Assembly: GCA_009691105.1 (NCBI GenBank)
Contig: SHVU01000008.1
Coordinates: 1 to 64,000 of the forward strand
DNA: 64,000 nucleotides
DNA from: Rhodospirillales bacterium
GTDB lineage: Bacteria > Pseudomonadota > Alphaproteobacteria > Rhodospirillales > SHVU01
Reading direction: 5' to 3'
Part shown: in pieces, positions 49,855-58,975 of the stretch
Numbering within the stretch: position 1 is the stretch's first letter
Layout of the letters: each line of letters opens with the position of its first letter
Translations under genes and position numbers: made by a program
The notes under the pieces: model-generated
What the model was told of the DNA's origin: nothing
The model's input: only the letters and a program-made list of their open reading frames with translations
Database searches by the model: none

Positions 49855-51309
49855 TTAGTAGCGCGAGCTGACCTTCGACTTGATGGCTTGAGACTTGGCG
49901 AGAAGGCGGGGCGGAACGCGGAAGCGCCGCATCACGTCGCCTACCGTCTCGCGCTCGGACACGACCTCGGCGTTCTTGCCTGAGACCAAGATCGCCGCCG
50001 GCATGCATTGTGCGTTGAAGCGGCCGGCCACCGATTCCTGATAGCCACCGGCATCCAGGAAGGCTAGTAAGTCGTCGCGGTTAAGCTTCGGCAGCTTGCG
50101 CTTCACGCCGAGTTCGTCGGACGAGCACAACGGCCCGACCACGTCGACGACATCGGTGCCCTTTGCCGTCGCCCGGTTGGCGACGACGATGGGGAAGTAC
50201 CAATGGGCGAAATTGACGTGGGGCAGGAAGTTCGAGCTCATGTCGACGTTGACCCAGGTCTTCGTCGGATGGCGCTTGATCGAGCCGACGCGGCCGAGCG
50301 CAATACCCATGTTGCCCGACAGCGAACGGCCCGGCTCCATTTTCAGCGTCGGCAAGGTGAGCTTGCGCTTGGCGCATTCTTCCTTGATGGCGCGACATAC
50401 GGCCTTGGCATATTCCTCGAACGTCGCGGCGCTCTCGTCGTCGGCGCCGGCCGGCCCGGTGCCGCCCTTACGGCCGAACGTCCAGCCGCCGCCGATGTCG
50501 ATCGCTTCCGGCGTGAAGCCGGTGCGGTCGCGAACCTTCGCCGTCCATTCGATCATCTCGCGAGCCATGATCGCGAAGTCGCGGGCCTCGTTGCCCATGC
50601 GGCTCAGGTGATAGTGCAGCTCGGTCAGGCGCAGGCCATTCATCTTGGCGATGCGTTTGACGAGGATGCAAGTCTCATCGATCGTCATGCCCCACTTATG
50701 GGACAAGGCCTGCTCCTGCATGCTGCCGTCGCCGTGCATCGCAGCCCCGAAGCGCTTTTTCAGCGGGTTCAGGATGAGTTTCACGCGAATGCCGAGTTCG
50801 ACGTCGGTCGCGCCCATGCGCTTGGCGACCCGATCGATGCGATCGAGTTCGTCCATGGCGTCGATGTTGATGCAGACGCCGTTGGCAATGGCGAGTTCGA
50901 GTTCCTCGTCGCCCTTGTTCGAGCCGTTGAGCACCGTCTTCTTCGGATCGGCCCCGGCCAGAAGCGCGAAGTAGAGTTCGTTGTAGCCGAAGGCATCGCC
51001 GCCGGCGCCTTCCTGATTCATGATGTGGCGGATGGCGAGGCCGTTGTTGCTCTTATTCGCGAAGAGCACTTCGACCTTCGGGTATTCGGCTTCCCAGGCG
51101 TCGCGGAAACGCCGAAAGTTGTGGCGAAGTTGGTTTTCGCTCCACACGTAGAGCGGCGTGCCAAATTTCTTGGCCAGTTCGACGGTGTCGACGCCGTCGA
51201 CCCAGAGATGTCCGTTCGCCCCGATGCCAATGAACTCGGAAAAGTGAGTCTTGAACTTGGGGTAGGCGAGCGGCTCGTCGTTCCGCACGCTTCGTTTGGC
51301 GGCGTTCAT
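49855..51309 (-). CDS. PLP-dependent fold-III decarboxylase (LysA-like), copy 2
   Basis: A 484-residue protein of the ornithine/diaminopimelate decarboxylase family. The PLP Lys is Lys86 in FANKSNNGLAI. HYHLSRMGNEA, IDIGGGWTFGRKGG (phosphate site), MEPGRSLSG and the interface Cys in LCSSDELG are family sites. About two thirds of residues match the neighbouring copy. A good AGGAG site precedes the ATG. The group decarboxylates basic or diamino acids; HYHLSR replaces HFHIGS of true LysA, so the substrate may differ. Confidence 0.88.
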   Translation of the reverse strand: MNAAKRSVRNDEPLAYPKFKTHFSEFIGIGANGHLWVDGVDTVELAKKFGTPLYVWSENQLRHNFRRFRDAWEAEYPKVEVLFANKSNNGLAIRHIMNQEGAGGDAFGYNELYFALLAGADPKKTVLNGSNKGDEELELAIANGVCINIDAMDELDRIDRVAKRMGATDVELGIRVKLILNPLKKRFGAAMHGDGSMQEQALSHKWGMTIDETCILVKRIAKMNGLRLTELHYHLSRMGNEARDFAIMAREMIEWTAKVRDRTGFTPEAIDIGGGWTFGRKGGTGPAGADDESAATFEEYAKAVCRAIKEECAKRKLTLPTLKMEPGRSLSGNMGIALGRVGSIKRHPTKTWVNVDMSSNFLPHVNFAHWYFPIVVANRATAKGTDVVDVVGPLCSSDELGVKRKLPKLNRDDLLAFLDAGGYQESVAGRFNAQCMPAAILVSGKNAEVVSERETVGDVMRRFRVPPRLLAKSQAIKSKVSSRY

Positions 51310-51337
51310 GGGCGTTCTCCTGATGGGCGTTAAAGGG

Positions 51338-51368
51338 CCGGGGCCGGCCCATTGCTGGCCGGCCCCGG
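51338..51368 (-). terminator. GC-rich hairpin between the two decarboxylase genes
   Basis: CCGGGGCCGGCC (51338-51349) pairs with GGCCGGCCCCGG (51357-51368), 12 bp with a 7-nt loop. It lies after the stop of the upstream decarboxylase and before the start of the downstream one. It has no T-run, so it may stabilise the upstream message or partly end transcription. Confidence 0.55.
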
Positions 51369-51383
51369 AATATTTCGTCGGAC

Positions 51384-52823
51384 TTAGAAGTAACCTTTAA
51401 CCCGCATGTCCTGCGATTCCGCCAGAAGCCGCGGCGGAACGCGGAAGCGGCGCATGACGTCGAGCGTCGTCTCGCGCTCGCTGACGATGTCGGCACGGTC
51501 GCCGCTCACCAAGACAGCGGCCGGCAGGCATTGCGCGTTGTAGCGCGAGGCGCTGCTCTCCTGATATCCGCCGACGTCGAGGAAGGCGATCAGATCGCCG
51601 CGCTTGACCTTCGGCAGCTTGCGGTGCGGGCCGAGTTCGTCGGAATTGCAGAGCGGCCCGACGACGTCGACTAGATCGGTCCCTTTGCCGTCGGCGTTGC
51701 CGGCGACGACGCAGGGGAAGTACCAACTCGCGAATGCCGTCCACGGCAGGTGGTTGGAGCTCATGTCGAGGTTGACCCAGGTCTTGGTCGGGTGACGCTT
51801 GATCGCGCCGACCCGGCCGACCGCGACGCCAATCGAACCCGAGATCGAACGGCCTGGTTCCATCTTGAGCGTCGGGAGCTTCAGTTTTTGGTTCCGGGCT
51901 TCGTCTTTAACGGCCTTGCAGACCTCGCGGGCATAGTCCTCGTACGTCGCCGCGCTCTCGTCGTCGACGCCGGCCGGGCCGGTGCCGCCCTTACGGCCGA
52001 AGCTCCAGCCGCCGCCGATGTCGATGGCTTCTGGCGTGAAGCCGGTCTTGTCGCGAACCTTCGCCGTCCACAGCACCATTTCGCGGGCCATGATCGCAAA
52101 GTCGGAGGCTTTGTTGTCCATCCGGCTCAGATGATAGTGAAGCTCGCGCAGCTTCATGTTCTTCATCTTGGCGATGCGTTTGACGAGTTCGCAAGTCTCG
52201 TTGAGGGTCATGCCCCACTTGTGGGACGCGGCCTGTTCCTGAAGGCTTCCCGGACCGTGCATCGAGACGCCGAAGCGCTTCTTGAGCGGATCGAGCGCCA
52301 GTTTGACGCGGATGCCGAGGTCGACTTCCTCGACGCGAAGGCGCTTGGCGATCTTGTCGATCAGGTCGATCTCGTCCATGGCATCGATGTTGATGCAGAC
52401 GCCGTTGGCGATGGCGAGCTCGAGTTCTTCTTCGCCCTTGTTCGAACCGTTGAGCACCGTCTTCTTTGGATCGGCGCCGGCCAGAAGCGCGAAATACAAT
52501 TCATTGTAACCGAAGGCATCGCCGCCGGCGCCTTCCTGATTCATGATGTGGCGGATGGCGAGGCCGTTATTGCTCTTGTTGGCGAAGAGCACATGCACGT
52601 CATCGTAATGGCGTTGCCACGCGTCGCGGAAGCGACGGTAGTTGTGCCGCAGTTGGCCTTCGCTCCAGATATAGAGCGGCGTCCCGAACTGGTTGGCGAG
52701 ATCAACGGTGTCGCAGCCGTCGACCCAGAGATGCCCGTTCGAGCCGATGCCGATGAATTCGGAGAAGCTCTTCTTGAATTTCGGATAGCGAAGCTTGGTC
52801 TCCGGGCGTCGTGAGGCGTTCAT
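51384..52823 (-). CDS. PLP-dependent fold-III decarboxylase (LysA-like), copy 1
   Basis: A 479-residue paralogue of the adjacent gene. PLP Lys83 is in FANKSNN, the phosphate site is IDIGGGWSFGRKGG, and MEPGRSISG, LCNSDELG and GGYQES are present. The ATG at 52823 follows AGGAGAACTTTC. In this family the active site is built at a dimer interface, with the Cys and Tyr coming from the partner subunit. Two paralogues in one operon could therefore form a mixed dimer, which is an inference. It follows the DapA-family gene. Confidence 0.88.
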   Translation of the reverse strand: MNASRRPETKLRYPKFKKSFSEFIGIGSNGHLWVDGCDTVDLANQFGTPLYIWSEGQLRHNYRRFRDAWQRHYDDVHVLFANKSNNGLAIRHIMNQEGAGGDAFGYNELYFALLAGADPKKTVLNGSNKGEEELELAIANGVCINIDAMDEIDLIDKIAKRLRVEEVDLGIRVKLALDPLKKRFGVSMHGPGSLQEQAASHKWGMTLNETCELVKRIAKMKNMKLRELHYHLSRMDNKASDFAIMAREMVLWTAKVRDKTGFTPEAIDIGGGWSFGRKGGTGPAGVDDESAATYEDYAREVCKAVKDEARNQKLKLPTLKMEPGRSISGSIGVAVGRVGAIKRHPTKTWVNLDMSSNHLPWTAFASWYFPCVVAGNADGKGTDLVDVVGPLCNSDELGPHRKLPKVKRGDLIAFLDVGGYQESSASRYNAQCLPAAVLVSGDRADIVSERETTLDVMRRFRVPPRLLAESQDMRVKGYF

Positions 52824-52863
52824 GAAAGTTCTCCTGTTGAGGGTCTGAGGGGTAAAGCGGAAC

Positions 52864-52888
52864 CGCCGACCGCGTAGCGCGGTCGGCG
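52864..52888 (-). terminator. GC-rich hairpin after the DapA-family gene
   Basis: CGCCGACCGCG (52864-52874) pairs perfectly with CGCGGTCGGCG (52878-52888) across a 3-nt loop. It lies between the DapA-family stop and the decarboxylase start. It may limit readthrough or protect the upstream message. Confidence 0.55.
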
Positions 52889-52900
52889 TGGGTCCGAAGA

Positions 52901-53827
52901 TTATTCGGCGGCGGCGGCGACTTTGCGAACGCCGAGCTCGGCCAGGCCTTGCTTGATTTGGGACACGTGTGGCTCGCCGAGAAGCGTCAACGGCCGCCGC
53001 GGGAATCCGCCGGGCAGGCCGAGGATGTTCATGGCCGTCTTCACCGACGTGTAATAGTTGCGGCCGTTCGTGCTCATCAACTCGCTCAGTTGCAGCGCCC
53101 GCTTCTGAACGCGCTGAACCGTCGCTTGATCGCCGCTTTTGACGATTTCGCAGAATTGATGGGCTTCGGCTTCGGGCCAGAAGTTCGGGAAGGCTTCGAC
53201 GTAGCCGGGGCTTCCGACTTCGATCGCCGCCATGCCGAAGAGCCCGGCCGGGCCGCAGAAGACCCGCAGGCGATCGCCGGCGACCAAGATGGTCTTGTAG
53301 AAGATGTTGAAGTCCATCGAGCTTTCTTTGATGGCGACGACGCACTCGATATTGGCGAGGCGGTCGACCAGCTCGGGCGTCAGCGGCGTCTGGTTATAGG
53401 ACGGGATGTTGTAGAGCATGATCGGGAACTTCACCGCGTCCGAGATCGTCTCGTAGTGCGCGATGATGTCGGCGGTTGAGGGCTTCACGAAATACGGCGG
53501 CATGATCATGGCGCCGGCGCAGCCCGAGTCCTTGGCCGAGGTCGTCAGCTCGATCACGTCTTGCGTGCGAATCGTCCCGGTGCCGGCGATCACATTGATG
53601 CGGCCGCGGGAGACCTCGACGGCGACTTTGAAGAGGCGCTTGCGCTCTTCCATCGACAGCGCCCAGAACTCGCCGGTGCAACCCGAAACGACAACGCCGG
53701 TCGCACCAAGGCCGATCTGATTTTCGATGTGCGTGCGGAACTTGGCTTCGTCGATGTTGCCTTTGGCGTCGAAGGGGGTCACGATGGCCGGCATCGAGCC
53801 CCGCCAATCGACTGAATTCTTATCCAT
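52901..53827 (-). CDS. DapA-family aldolase/lyase
   Basis: 308 residues from the ATG at 53827. It is a (beta/alpha)8 enzyme of the dihydrodipicolinate synthase/N-acetylneuraminate lyase family. The Schiff-base Lys is Lys167 (VVAIKESS), the proton-relay Tyr is Tyr139 (MLYNIPSY) and the pyruvate-binding GTTGE is here GCTGE. These enzymes join or split pyruvate from aldehydes, so the reaction is not fixed by sequence. It is the first gene of a leftward set with the two decarboxylases; an MFS gene diverges from it. Confidence 0.87.
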   Translation of the reverse strand: MDKNSVDWRGSMPAIVTPFDAKGNIDEAKFRTHIENQIGLGATGVVVSGCTGEFWALSMEERKRLFKVAVEVSRGRINVIAGTGTIRTQDVIELTTSAKDSGCAGAMIMPPYFVKPSTADIIAHYETISDAVKFPIMLYNIPSYNQTPLTPELVDRLANIECVVAIKESSMDFNIFYKTILVAGDRLRVFCGPAGLFGMAAIEVGSPGYVEAFPNFWPEAEAHQFCEIVKSGDQATVQRVQKRALQLSELMSTNGRNYYTSVKTAMNILGLPGGFPRRPLTLLGEPHVSQIKQGLAELGVRKVAAAAE

Positions 53828-53977
53828 GTGCGAACGTTCCTTCCTGCAAAAACTTTTGGCTGGTCGCCAGATTTCGGCGCGGGCGATCTCTGCGATTAGT
53901 ATGCCGTCGGCCCCTGGGCGGTGCAACCGCCTTCCGGGTCATGCCTCCTTGATTCCGCGACGATTCCGCGGCGTTTC

Positions 53978-55195
53978 GTGAAAACACCGACAGCGGACGA
54001 CGGCCAGCCAACGCGCTGGAGCCAGGTGCTGATCGCGATCGGCGCCGGCATGGTGACGGCCTTTCACGTCGGCAAGTTGCCGCCGGCTTTGCCCCTCGTT
54101 CGCGACGAGCTCGATATCAGTCTAGTCGTCGGCGGCTGGGTGGTGTCGATCTTCGCGGCCACCGGCATGTGCCTCGGATTGGTCGCCGGTTCCTTCGCCG
54201 ATCGCGTCGGCCATCGGCGCATTGTCGTCACCGGCTTGATCGCGCTGGCGATCGGTAGTTTCGCCGGCAGCTTTGCTCCGGATGGCGTGACGCTTCTGAT
54301 CACCCGCTTCATCGAAGGCATCGGCTTTCTCGCCGTCGGCGTCGCGGCGCCGTCGCTGATCGTGGCCGCGGCGCGCGGTCCGAACCGCGGCTTAGCGCTC
54401 GGGATGTGGAGTTGCTACATGCCGGCGAGCATGGCGCTGATGCTCATCGTCTCGCCGCCGATTCTCGCCGCCTACGATTGGCGCGTCCTGTGGCAAGGCG
54501 CCGCCGTCGTGTCGTTGATCTGGTGTGTCGTCGTGGCTTTCGCTCCGATGGCGCCGCGGCCGACCGGACCGGGAACCCAAACGTCGTTCGGCGAGAACGT
54601 CCGTATGACTTTGTCACGCCCAGGTCCCTGGCTTCTGGCCCTGACGTTCCCGCTCTACACGTCGCAATGGATGGCGTTGATGGTGTGGCTGCCGACGTTC
54701 CTGGTCGAGGAGCGTTCGGCCGGTATCGGTTCGGCGGCCGGGCTTACGGCCTTGGTGGTCGCGGTCAATATCATCGGCAATCTGACGTCGGGTTGGTTGA
54801 TGCGGTCCGGCGCGCGCCATTGGGCGCTGATCGCGACCGCGTCTACGGTCATGGGGCTTTCGGCCGCAGGAATCTTCTCCTCGGGCGTTCCCGACGAATT
54901 ACGTTTCATTCTCTGCCTGATCTTTTCTGGCGTCGGTGGAATGTTGCCGGCGGCGGTCCTCGGCGGTGCTCCGGTCATGGCGCCCACCCAAGCTCAGGTC
55001 GGCACCGTCAACGGCCTGATCATGCAGGGCTCGAACCTCGGCCAGTTTCTCGGGCCCCCCGTCGCCGCCCTGGCGGTGGCCACGACCGGCTCCTGGGGCG
55101 CGGCTGGTGTCGTCATGGTCGGATGCTTTGCGGTCGCCATCGGCTTGGCCTTGGCCATCCGTCACATCGAGACGCGCCTGTCAACCCGGCATTAA
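53978..55195 (+). CDS. MFS transporter, paralogue of the 48.6-kb carrier
   Basis: About 405 residues from the GTG at 53978 (an in-frame GTG at 53921 is the alternative), chosen by alignment with the other MFS gene. About twelve membrane segments; SFADRVGHRRIVVTGL is the loop 2-3 motif. The protein is recognisably related to the first MFS carrier along its length. The two carriers flank the decarboxylase and DapA-family genes, which suggests uptake and export, or two substrates, of one pathway. Confidence 0.83.
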   Translation: MKTPTADDGQPTRWSQVLIAIGAGMVTAFHVGKLPPALPLVRDELDISLVVGGWVVSIFAATGMCLGLVAGSFADRVGHRRIVVTGLIALAIGSFAGSFAPDGVTLLITRFIEGIGFLAVGVAAPSLIVAAARGPNRGLALGMWSCYMPASMALMLIVSPPILAAYDWRVLWQGAAVVSLIWCVVVAFAPMAPRPTGPGTQTSFGENVRMTLSRPGPWLLALTFPLYTSQWMALMVWLPTFLVEERSAGIGSAAGLTALVVAVNIIGNLTSGWLMRSGARHWALIATASTVMGLSAAGIFSSGVPDELRFILCLIFSGVGGMLPAAVLGGAPVMAPTQAQVGTVNGLIMQGSNLGQFLGPPVAALAVATTGSWGAAGVVMVGCFAVAIGLALAIRHIETRLSTRH

Positions 55196-55212
55196 CGGTT
55201 GGCGCGTACTGT

Positions 55213-55227
55213 CCCCTTCCCAAGGGG
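55213..55227 (+). promoter_or_regulatory. Hairpin covering the ribosome site of a small gene
   Basis: CCCCTT (55213-55218) pairs with AAGGGG (55222-55227) through a 3-nt loop. The right arm is the core of the AAGGGGAG ribosome site in front of the ATG at 55237, so folding would hide it. Small but exact. Confidence 0.4.
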
Positions 55228-55236
55228 AGATGGACT

Positions 55237-55440
55237 ATGCAGATCGACAGCGAGGTTTACCGCGTCGCCGGCCGCGTCATGGACGACGAGCGCGACAACG
55301 CGCTCAGCTTCACCCTCGCCAAGATCGAATCCCTGTATCGCGATGGCGATCGTAAGGGCTGTCTGTTCTGGCTCAAGGTCGCGCAGGTTCTCGGCGAATT
55401 TTTGAGCGACGAACCGCCGGCCCGTTCGACCGCGCACTAA
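55237..55440 (+). CDS. Small hypothetical protein of 67 residues
   Basis: Begins MQIDSEVYRVAGRVMDDERD and contains DNALSFTLAKIESLYRDGD followed by CLFWLKVAQVLGEFL; there is no signal peptide. The charged helix near the middle and the clear AAGGGGAG ribosome site, 7 bp before the ATG, support it as a real gene. I do not recognise the family. It follows the MFS gene on the same strand and converges on the dienelactone hydrolase. Confidence 0.65.
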   Translation: MQIDSEVYRVAGRVMDDERDNALSFTLAKIESLYRDGDRKGCLFWLKVAQVLGEFLSDEPPARSTAH

Positions 55441-55454
55441 CGCCGCGCGACGTC

Positions 55455-56150
55455 TCAGCCCAGGTGCTGACCTAGAAACTCGAGCGATCGCCGGTGGGCG
55501 AGTTCGGCGGCGGCCTTGTCGTAGTGCTTGCCGCCGACGCGGGCGAAAGCGTGATCGGTTCCGGGATAGTCATGGATCGTCACGGTCTTGTTGCCGTCGA
55601 GAACGGCATGGATTTCCCTCTGCTCGTCCTTCGGCACGAATTGATCGTCGGCCGCGACGTGCAGCAATAATGGTGCGGCGATCTTTTCCTTGAGATGGCT
55701 TTTGAGCGCGACACCGTAGTACCCGACCGCGGCATCGGTCTTGGTCCGCGCTGCCGTCAGAAACGCTAAACGTCCGCCGAGACAAAAGCCGATCGTTCCG
55801 ATTTTGCCGGTCGAGCCCTTGAAGGCGCGGAGCGAGTCGATGGACCGGCCGAGATCGGCGACGCCCTTGTCGACGTCGAAGCCGCCGAATAGCTCGAACG
55901 CCCGGGCCCATTCCTTGTCGGTCCGGTCGGTCAGTTGAATGCCGGGCTGCTGACGCCAGAACAAATCTGGGCACAGCGCCATGTATCCTTCCGACGCGAT
56001 CCAATCGGTGACGTCGCGCATCACCTGATTGACCCCGAAGATTTCCTGGATGACGACCACGCCTGGACCGCGGCCGGCGCGGGGCATGGAGAGATAGGCC
56101 ATGAATTCCTTGCCGCCTTCTGCCTTGATGCGAATTTCGGTGCCGGGCAT
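55455..56150 (-). CDS. Dienelactone hydrolase family protein
   Basis: 231 residues from the ATG at 56150, which follows GGAG. Alpha/beta hydrolase with a cysteine nucleophile: Cys123 in IGFCLGGRLA, the acid in AADDQFVP and His in GTDHAFAR. VVVIQEIFGVNQ and PDLFWRQQPG are typical. Members open lactones from chloroaromatic or furan breakdown or cleave esters. Substrate not determinable here. Normal length. Confidence 0.9.
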   Translation of the reverse strand: MPGTEIRIKAEGGKEFMAYLSMPRAGRGPGVVVIQEIFGVNQVMRDVTDWIASEGYMALCPDLFWRQQPGIQLTDRTDKEWARAFELFGGFDVDKGVADLGRSIDSLRAFKGSTGKIGTIGFCLGGRLAFLTAARTKTDAAVGYYGVALKSHLKEKIAAPLLLHVAADDQFVPKDEQREIHAVLDGNKTVTIHDYPGTDHAFARVGGKHYDKAAAELAHRRSLEFLGQHLG

Positions 56151-56202
56151 CGCGGGTCTCCTGTGATCGGCGGCCGGATGGCGGTCGCCATCCGCGATCG
56201 TA

Positions 56203-57106
56203 TCACAGGCGCGCTGGAGCTCGCGGCAGGAAGAGGACGAGGCCGAGCGCGGCGCTGACGCCGAGCATGGCCGTGGCTTGGCGCCAGCCGAAGGGTTCGT
56301 CGAGGAAGATCGTCGCACCGGCGACGCTGATCATCGGCAGCATCAGCGTGCCGATCGACGACACCGACACCGGCAATAACGAGACTAGCGTGAACCAGCC
56401 GTAGTTGCCGAAGGCCAGAACGACGAACACGTTGCAGGCGATGCCGATCATCATGGGGATCGACTGCCACTGAAGGTCGGCCATATCGACGAAGGGTGCG
56501 ACCAGCGTCATCGGCAGGCAGCCGATCAGGAGTTGCCATCCGGCCAGCGCCAACGTCGACGTCTTCCAGATGACGCGTTTGAAAAGAAGCGTGCCGATGG
56601 CCCAAGCGACAGCGGCGCCCAAGATGAAGGCGATGCCGATGGGCGCGTTGCCGAGCGAGCCGAAATCTTCGCTGATCAGGACGACGATGCCGCCGATGCC
56701 GAGCGCCAAGGCCAAGGCGACCCGTTTATCGAACGGTTCCTTGAAGACGACGATGGATAACACCGTCGCCCAGACCGGCATGGTGTAGCCAAGCAAGACG
56801 GTTTTGCCGGCTGGCAGGTACAGAAGGCTGTAGGTTCTGCCGACGTACCAGCAGGTGATGTTGAGGAACGTTGAGGCCGCAAACGCCAGACAGTTCTCGC
56901 GCGGGATGCGCAGAGAATGTCCGGACAGCTTGGCGATCAACCAGTAGCACCGTTGCCTCCAAGGGGCAGGTGAGGCCGCGCAGCGTCAGCGGCGGCATTT
57001 CTTACAGCAGAGCCTTGATGATCGGCCAGTTGCTGCCCCAGGCGAGCGTAACGCCCGCCAACAACAGAAGGCCGAGCCGCGACAGCGGCGCGGGCTGTGC
57101 ATTCAT
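56203..57106 (-). pseudogene. EamA/DMT-family transporter, disrupted
   Basis: The lower strand starts MNAQPAPLSRLGLLLLAGVT at 57106 and continues LAWGSNWPIIKALL to TAA at 57002-57004 (codon 35). It goes on with EMPPLTLRGLTCP, then changes frame near a CCCC run at 56963-56966. The remaining frame (IAKLSGHSLRIPRENCLAF to LGLVLFLPRAPARL, ending 56203) is the rest of a ten-helix drug/metabolite transporter. The residue expected at the TAA is probably Ser (TCA). It follows the TRAP operon on the same strand. Confidence 0.8.
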
Positions 57107-57127
57107 GTCAGCCCGCGCCGTTGCCCA

Positions 57128-58414
57128 TTAGCGAATGAACCCGGCGGCTCGCGGCAGATACAGGCTCAGCTCCGGGATGTAGGTCACGAGGACGAGGACC
57201 ACCACCATGGAGATGAAGGGCCAGAACAGCTTTCGCGAGAGCTGCAAGAGGGTACGTTGGCCGACGACCGAGACCACGAATAGACAGGCTCCGATCGGCG
57301 GTGTGATCAAACCGATCACCAAGTTGAACACCATGACGAGAGAGAAATGGATCGGGTCGATCCCAAAGCTCTGGGCGATGGGAATAAGGACCGGACTGAG
57401 GACGAGGATGTAAACGATGCTCTCGCCGAAGCAGCCCAAAATCAAGAAGACGATGTTGATCAGGAGCATGAACGTCCAGCCCTGAGACACCGTGGCGCGG
57501 ATCCATTCCGACATTAGAGCCGGCACGTCGGCGACTGCCATCAGGTAGCCGAAGATATTGCCAACGCCGACGAGGGCGAGAAGGCCGCAGCTGATACCTC
57601 CGGCCTTCAGGAAGATCCGCGGCAGCTGATGGAACTTCAGATCCTTGTAGATGAAGAGCCCGACCACCAAGCCGTACCACGCGGCGATCGCCGACGCCTC
57701 GGTCGGCGTGACGAAGCCGCCGAGGATGCCGACCAGAATGATGACCGCCATCCCAATCGCCGGAATCGCATTCCAGAAAGTGATCGCCAGTCTCTTGACG
57801 CTGAAGGGAACGGGATCTTGATAGGCCGGCCCGCCACGCTTGGCGTGTAAGTAGGCGACAAGCGAGAGCGCCGGCACGGTCAACATCCCCGGCAGGACGC
57901 CCGCCAGAAACAGCGCCCCGATAGAAAGATCGTTGGCGACGCCGATGATGACCATCATCAGGCTGGGCGGAATGATCTGAGCGTGGCTGCCGGCCGTGGC
58001 AATGACGCCGAGCGCAAAGTCGATGTCGTACTTCCGCTTTTTCAACTCCGGGGTCAGGATCGAGGCAATGGCCGCGGTGTCGGCGGTGCCCGAACCCGAC
58101 ATCGCCGCTAAGCCCGTTGCGGCAAAGATCGCAACCTGCAGCAGGCTGCCCGTCATCCAGCCGATCATCGCGATGCAGAGCTCGACGATGCGCCGCGAGA
58201 TGCCGGCGGCATCCATGATGAAGCCGGCCAGGATGAAGAATGGCACCGCCATGATCGGGAACGAGTTCATTCCCGCGTAGTAGCGGTGCGCGATTAGCGC
58301 GAGCGGCAGATCGGTCGTGAACAGCAGCATGAAGGCTGCCGCAAGCCCGAGCACGAAGATGATCGGGAAGCCGAGCGCGATGGCCGTGAGAAGTGTGACG
58401 ATCGCGACGATCAT
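57128..58414 (-). CDS. dctM: TRAP transporter large permease subunit
   Basis: A 428-residue protein with about twelve membrane segments: VTLLTAIALGFPIIFVLGLA at the start, GMNSFPIMAVPFFILAGFIM, and GFVTPTEASAIAAWYGLVVG, the motif of DctM-type subunits. It couples sodium gradients to uptake of organic acids. It overlaps the small subunit by 4 nt. Confidence 0.94.
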   Translation of the reverse strand: MIVAIVTLLTAIALGFPIIFVLGLAAAFMLLFTTDLPLALIAHRYYAGMNSFPIMAVPFFILAGFIMDAAGISRRIVELCIAMIGWMTGSLLQVAIFAATGLAAMSGSGTADTAAIASILTPELKKRKYDIDFALGVIATAGSHAQIIPPSLMMVIIGVANDLSIGALFLAGVLPGMLTVPALSLVAYLHAKRGGPAYQDPVPFSVKRLAITFWNAIPAIGMAVIILVGILGGFVTPTEASAIAAWYGLVVGLFIYKDLKFHQLPRIFLKAGGISCGLLALVGVGNIFGYLMAVADVPALMSEWIRATVSQGWTFMLLINIVFLILGCFGESIVYILVLSPVLIPIAQSFGIDPIHFSLVMVFNLVIGLITPPIGACLFVVSVVGQRTLLQLSRKLFWPFISMVVVLVLVTYIPELSLYLPRAAGFIR

Positions 58415-58938
58415 GTGCCTTCTCCCAAATCGCCTCCCATGCCTTCATTCCCGAAAGGCGCGTCCCAGTGTTCGATGGCGTGCAAGATGACTTCGAAGGC
58501 GAAATAGACGCTACCAACCGGGATCACCCCGTAGATGATCCACATTGGAATCATCATTGTCGGCGAGGTTTGGAAGAACCCGGCCTCGACCAGAATAGAG
58601 CCGCCGTAAACCATGAGCCCTTGAAACAGCACGCTCAGCGCGGTGATCGCGACCTTTAGAACGCGCGCGTACAGCAGCGGCAACATTGCCGGAAGCGACT
58701 CGATGGCGAAGACGGTTCCGCGACGCATGGCAAGACCGGCGCCAAGAAAGCCCATCCACACCTGCGCGAACGTCGCGAGCTCGGTGAAATCGGCGATATT
58801 GAAGTGCACGATATAGCGGCCGAGAACTTGCAATCCGACCGCGACCAGCATGAACACGAAGCAAACAGTGATCAGTGTGGTCGCCACGCTTCGAATGCCG
58901 TCGACGGTTCGTCGAGCGGCTATGGTTATGGCAGACAT
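58411..58938 (-). CDS. dctQ: TRAP transporter small permease subunit
   Basis: 175 residues with four hydrophobic segments (LITVCFVFMLVAVGLQVLGR is the first) and the family motif FTELATFAQVWMGFLGAGLA. DctQ stabilises the large subunit and joins the complex. ATG at 58938 follows the dctP gene with a strong hairpin between. Confidence 0.92.
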   Translation of the reverse strand: MSAITIAARRTVDGIRSVATTLITVCFVFMLVAVGLQVLGRYIVHFNIADFTELATFAQVWMGFLGAGLAMRRGTVFAIESLPAMLPLLYARVLKVAITALSVLFQGLMVYGGSILVEAGFFQTSPTMMIPMWIIYGVIPVGSVYFAFEVILHAIEHWDAPFGNEGMGGDLGEGT

Positions 58939-58975
58939 TATGTTGGGCTCCCCGGCCTGACTGGATCCCCAGAAA

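Noticed and set aside
54406-55236. Upper-strand frame continuous with the small gene at 55237
   Set aside because: It overlaps the MFS gene in another frame and has no membrane or domain features; only the 67-residue end has its own ribosome site.
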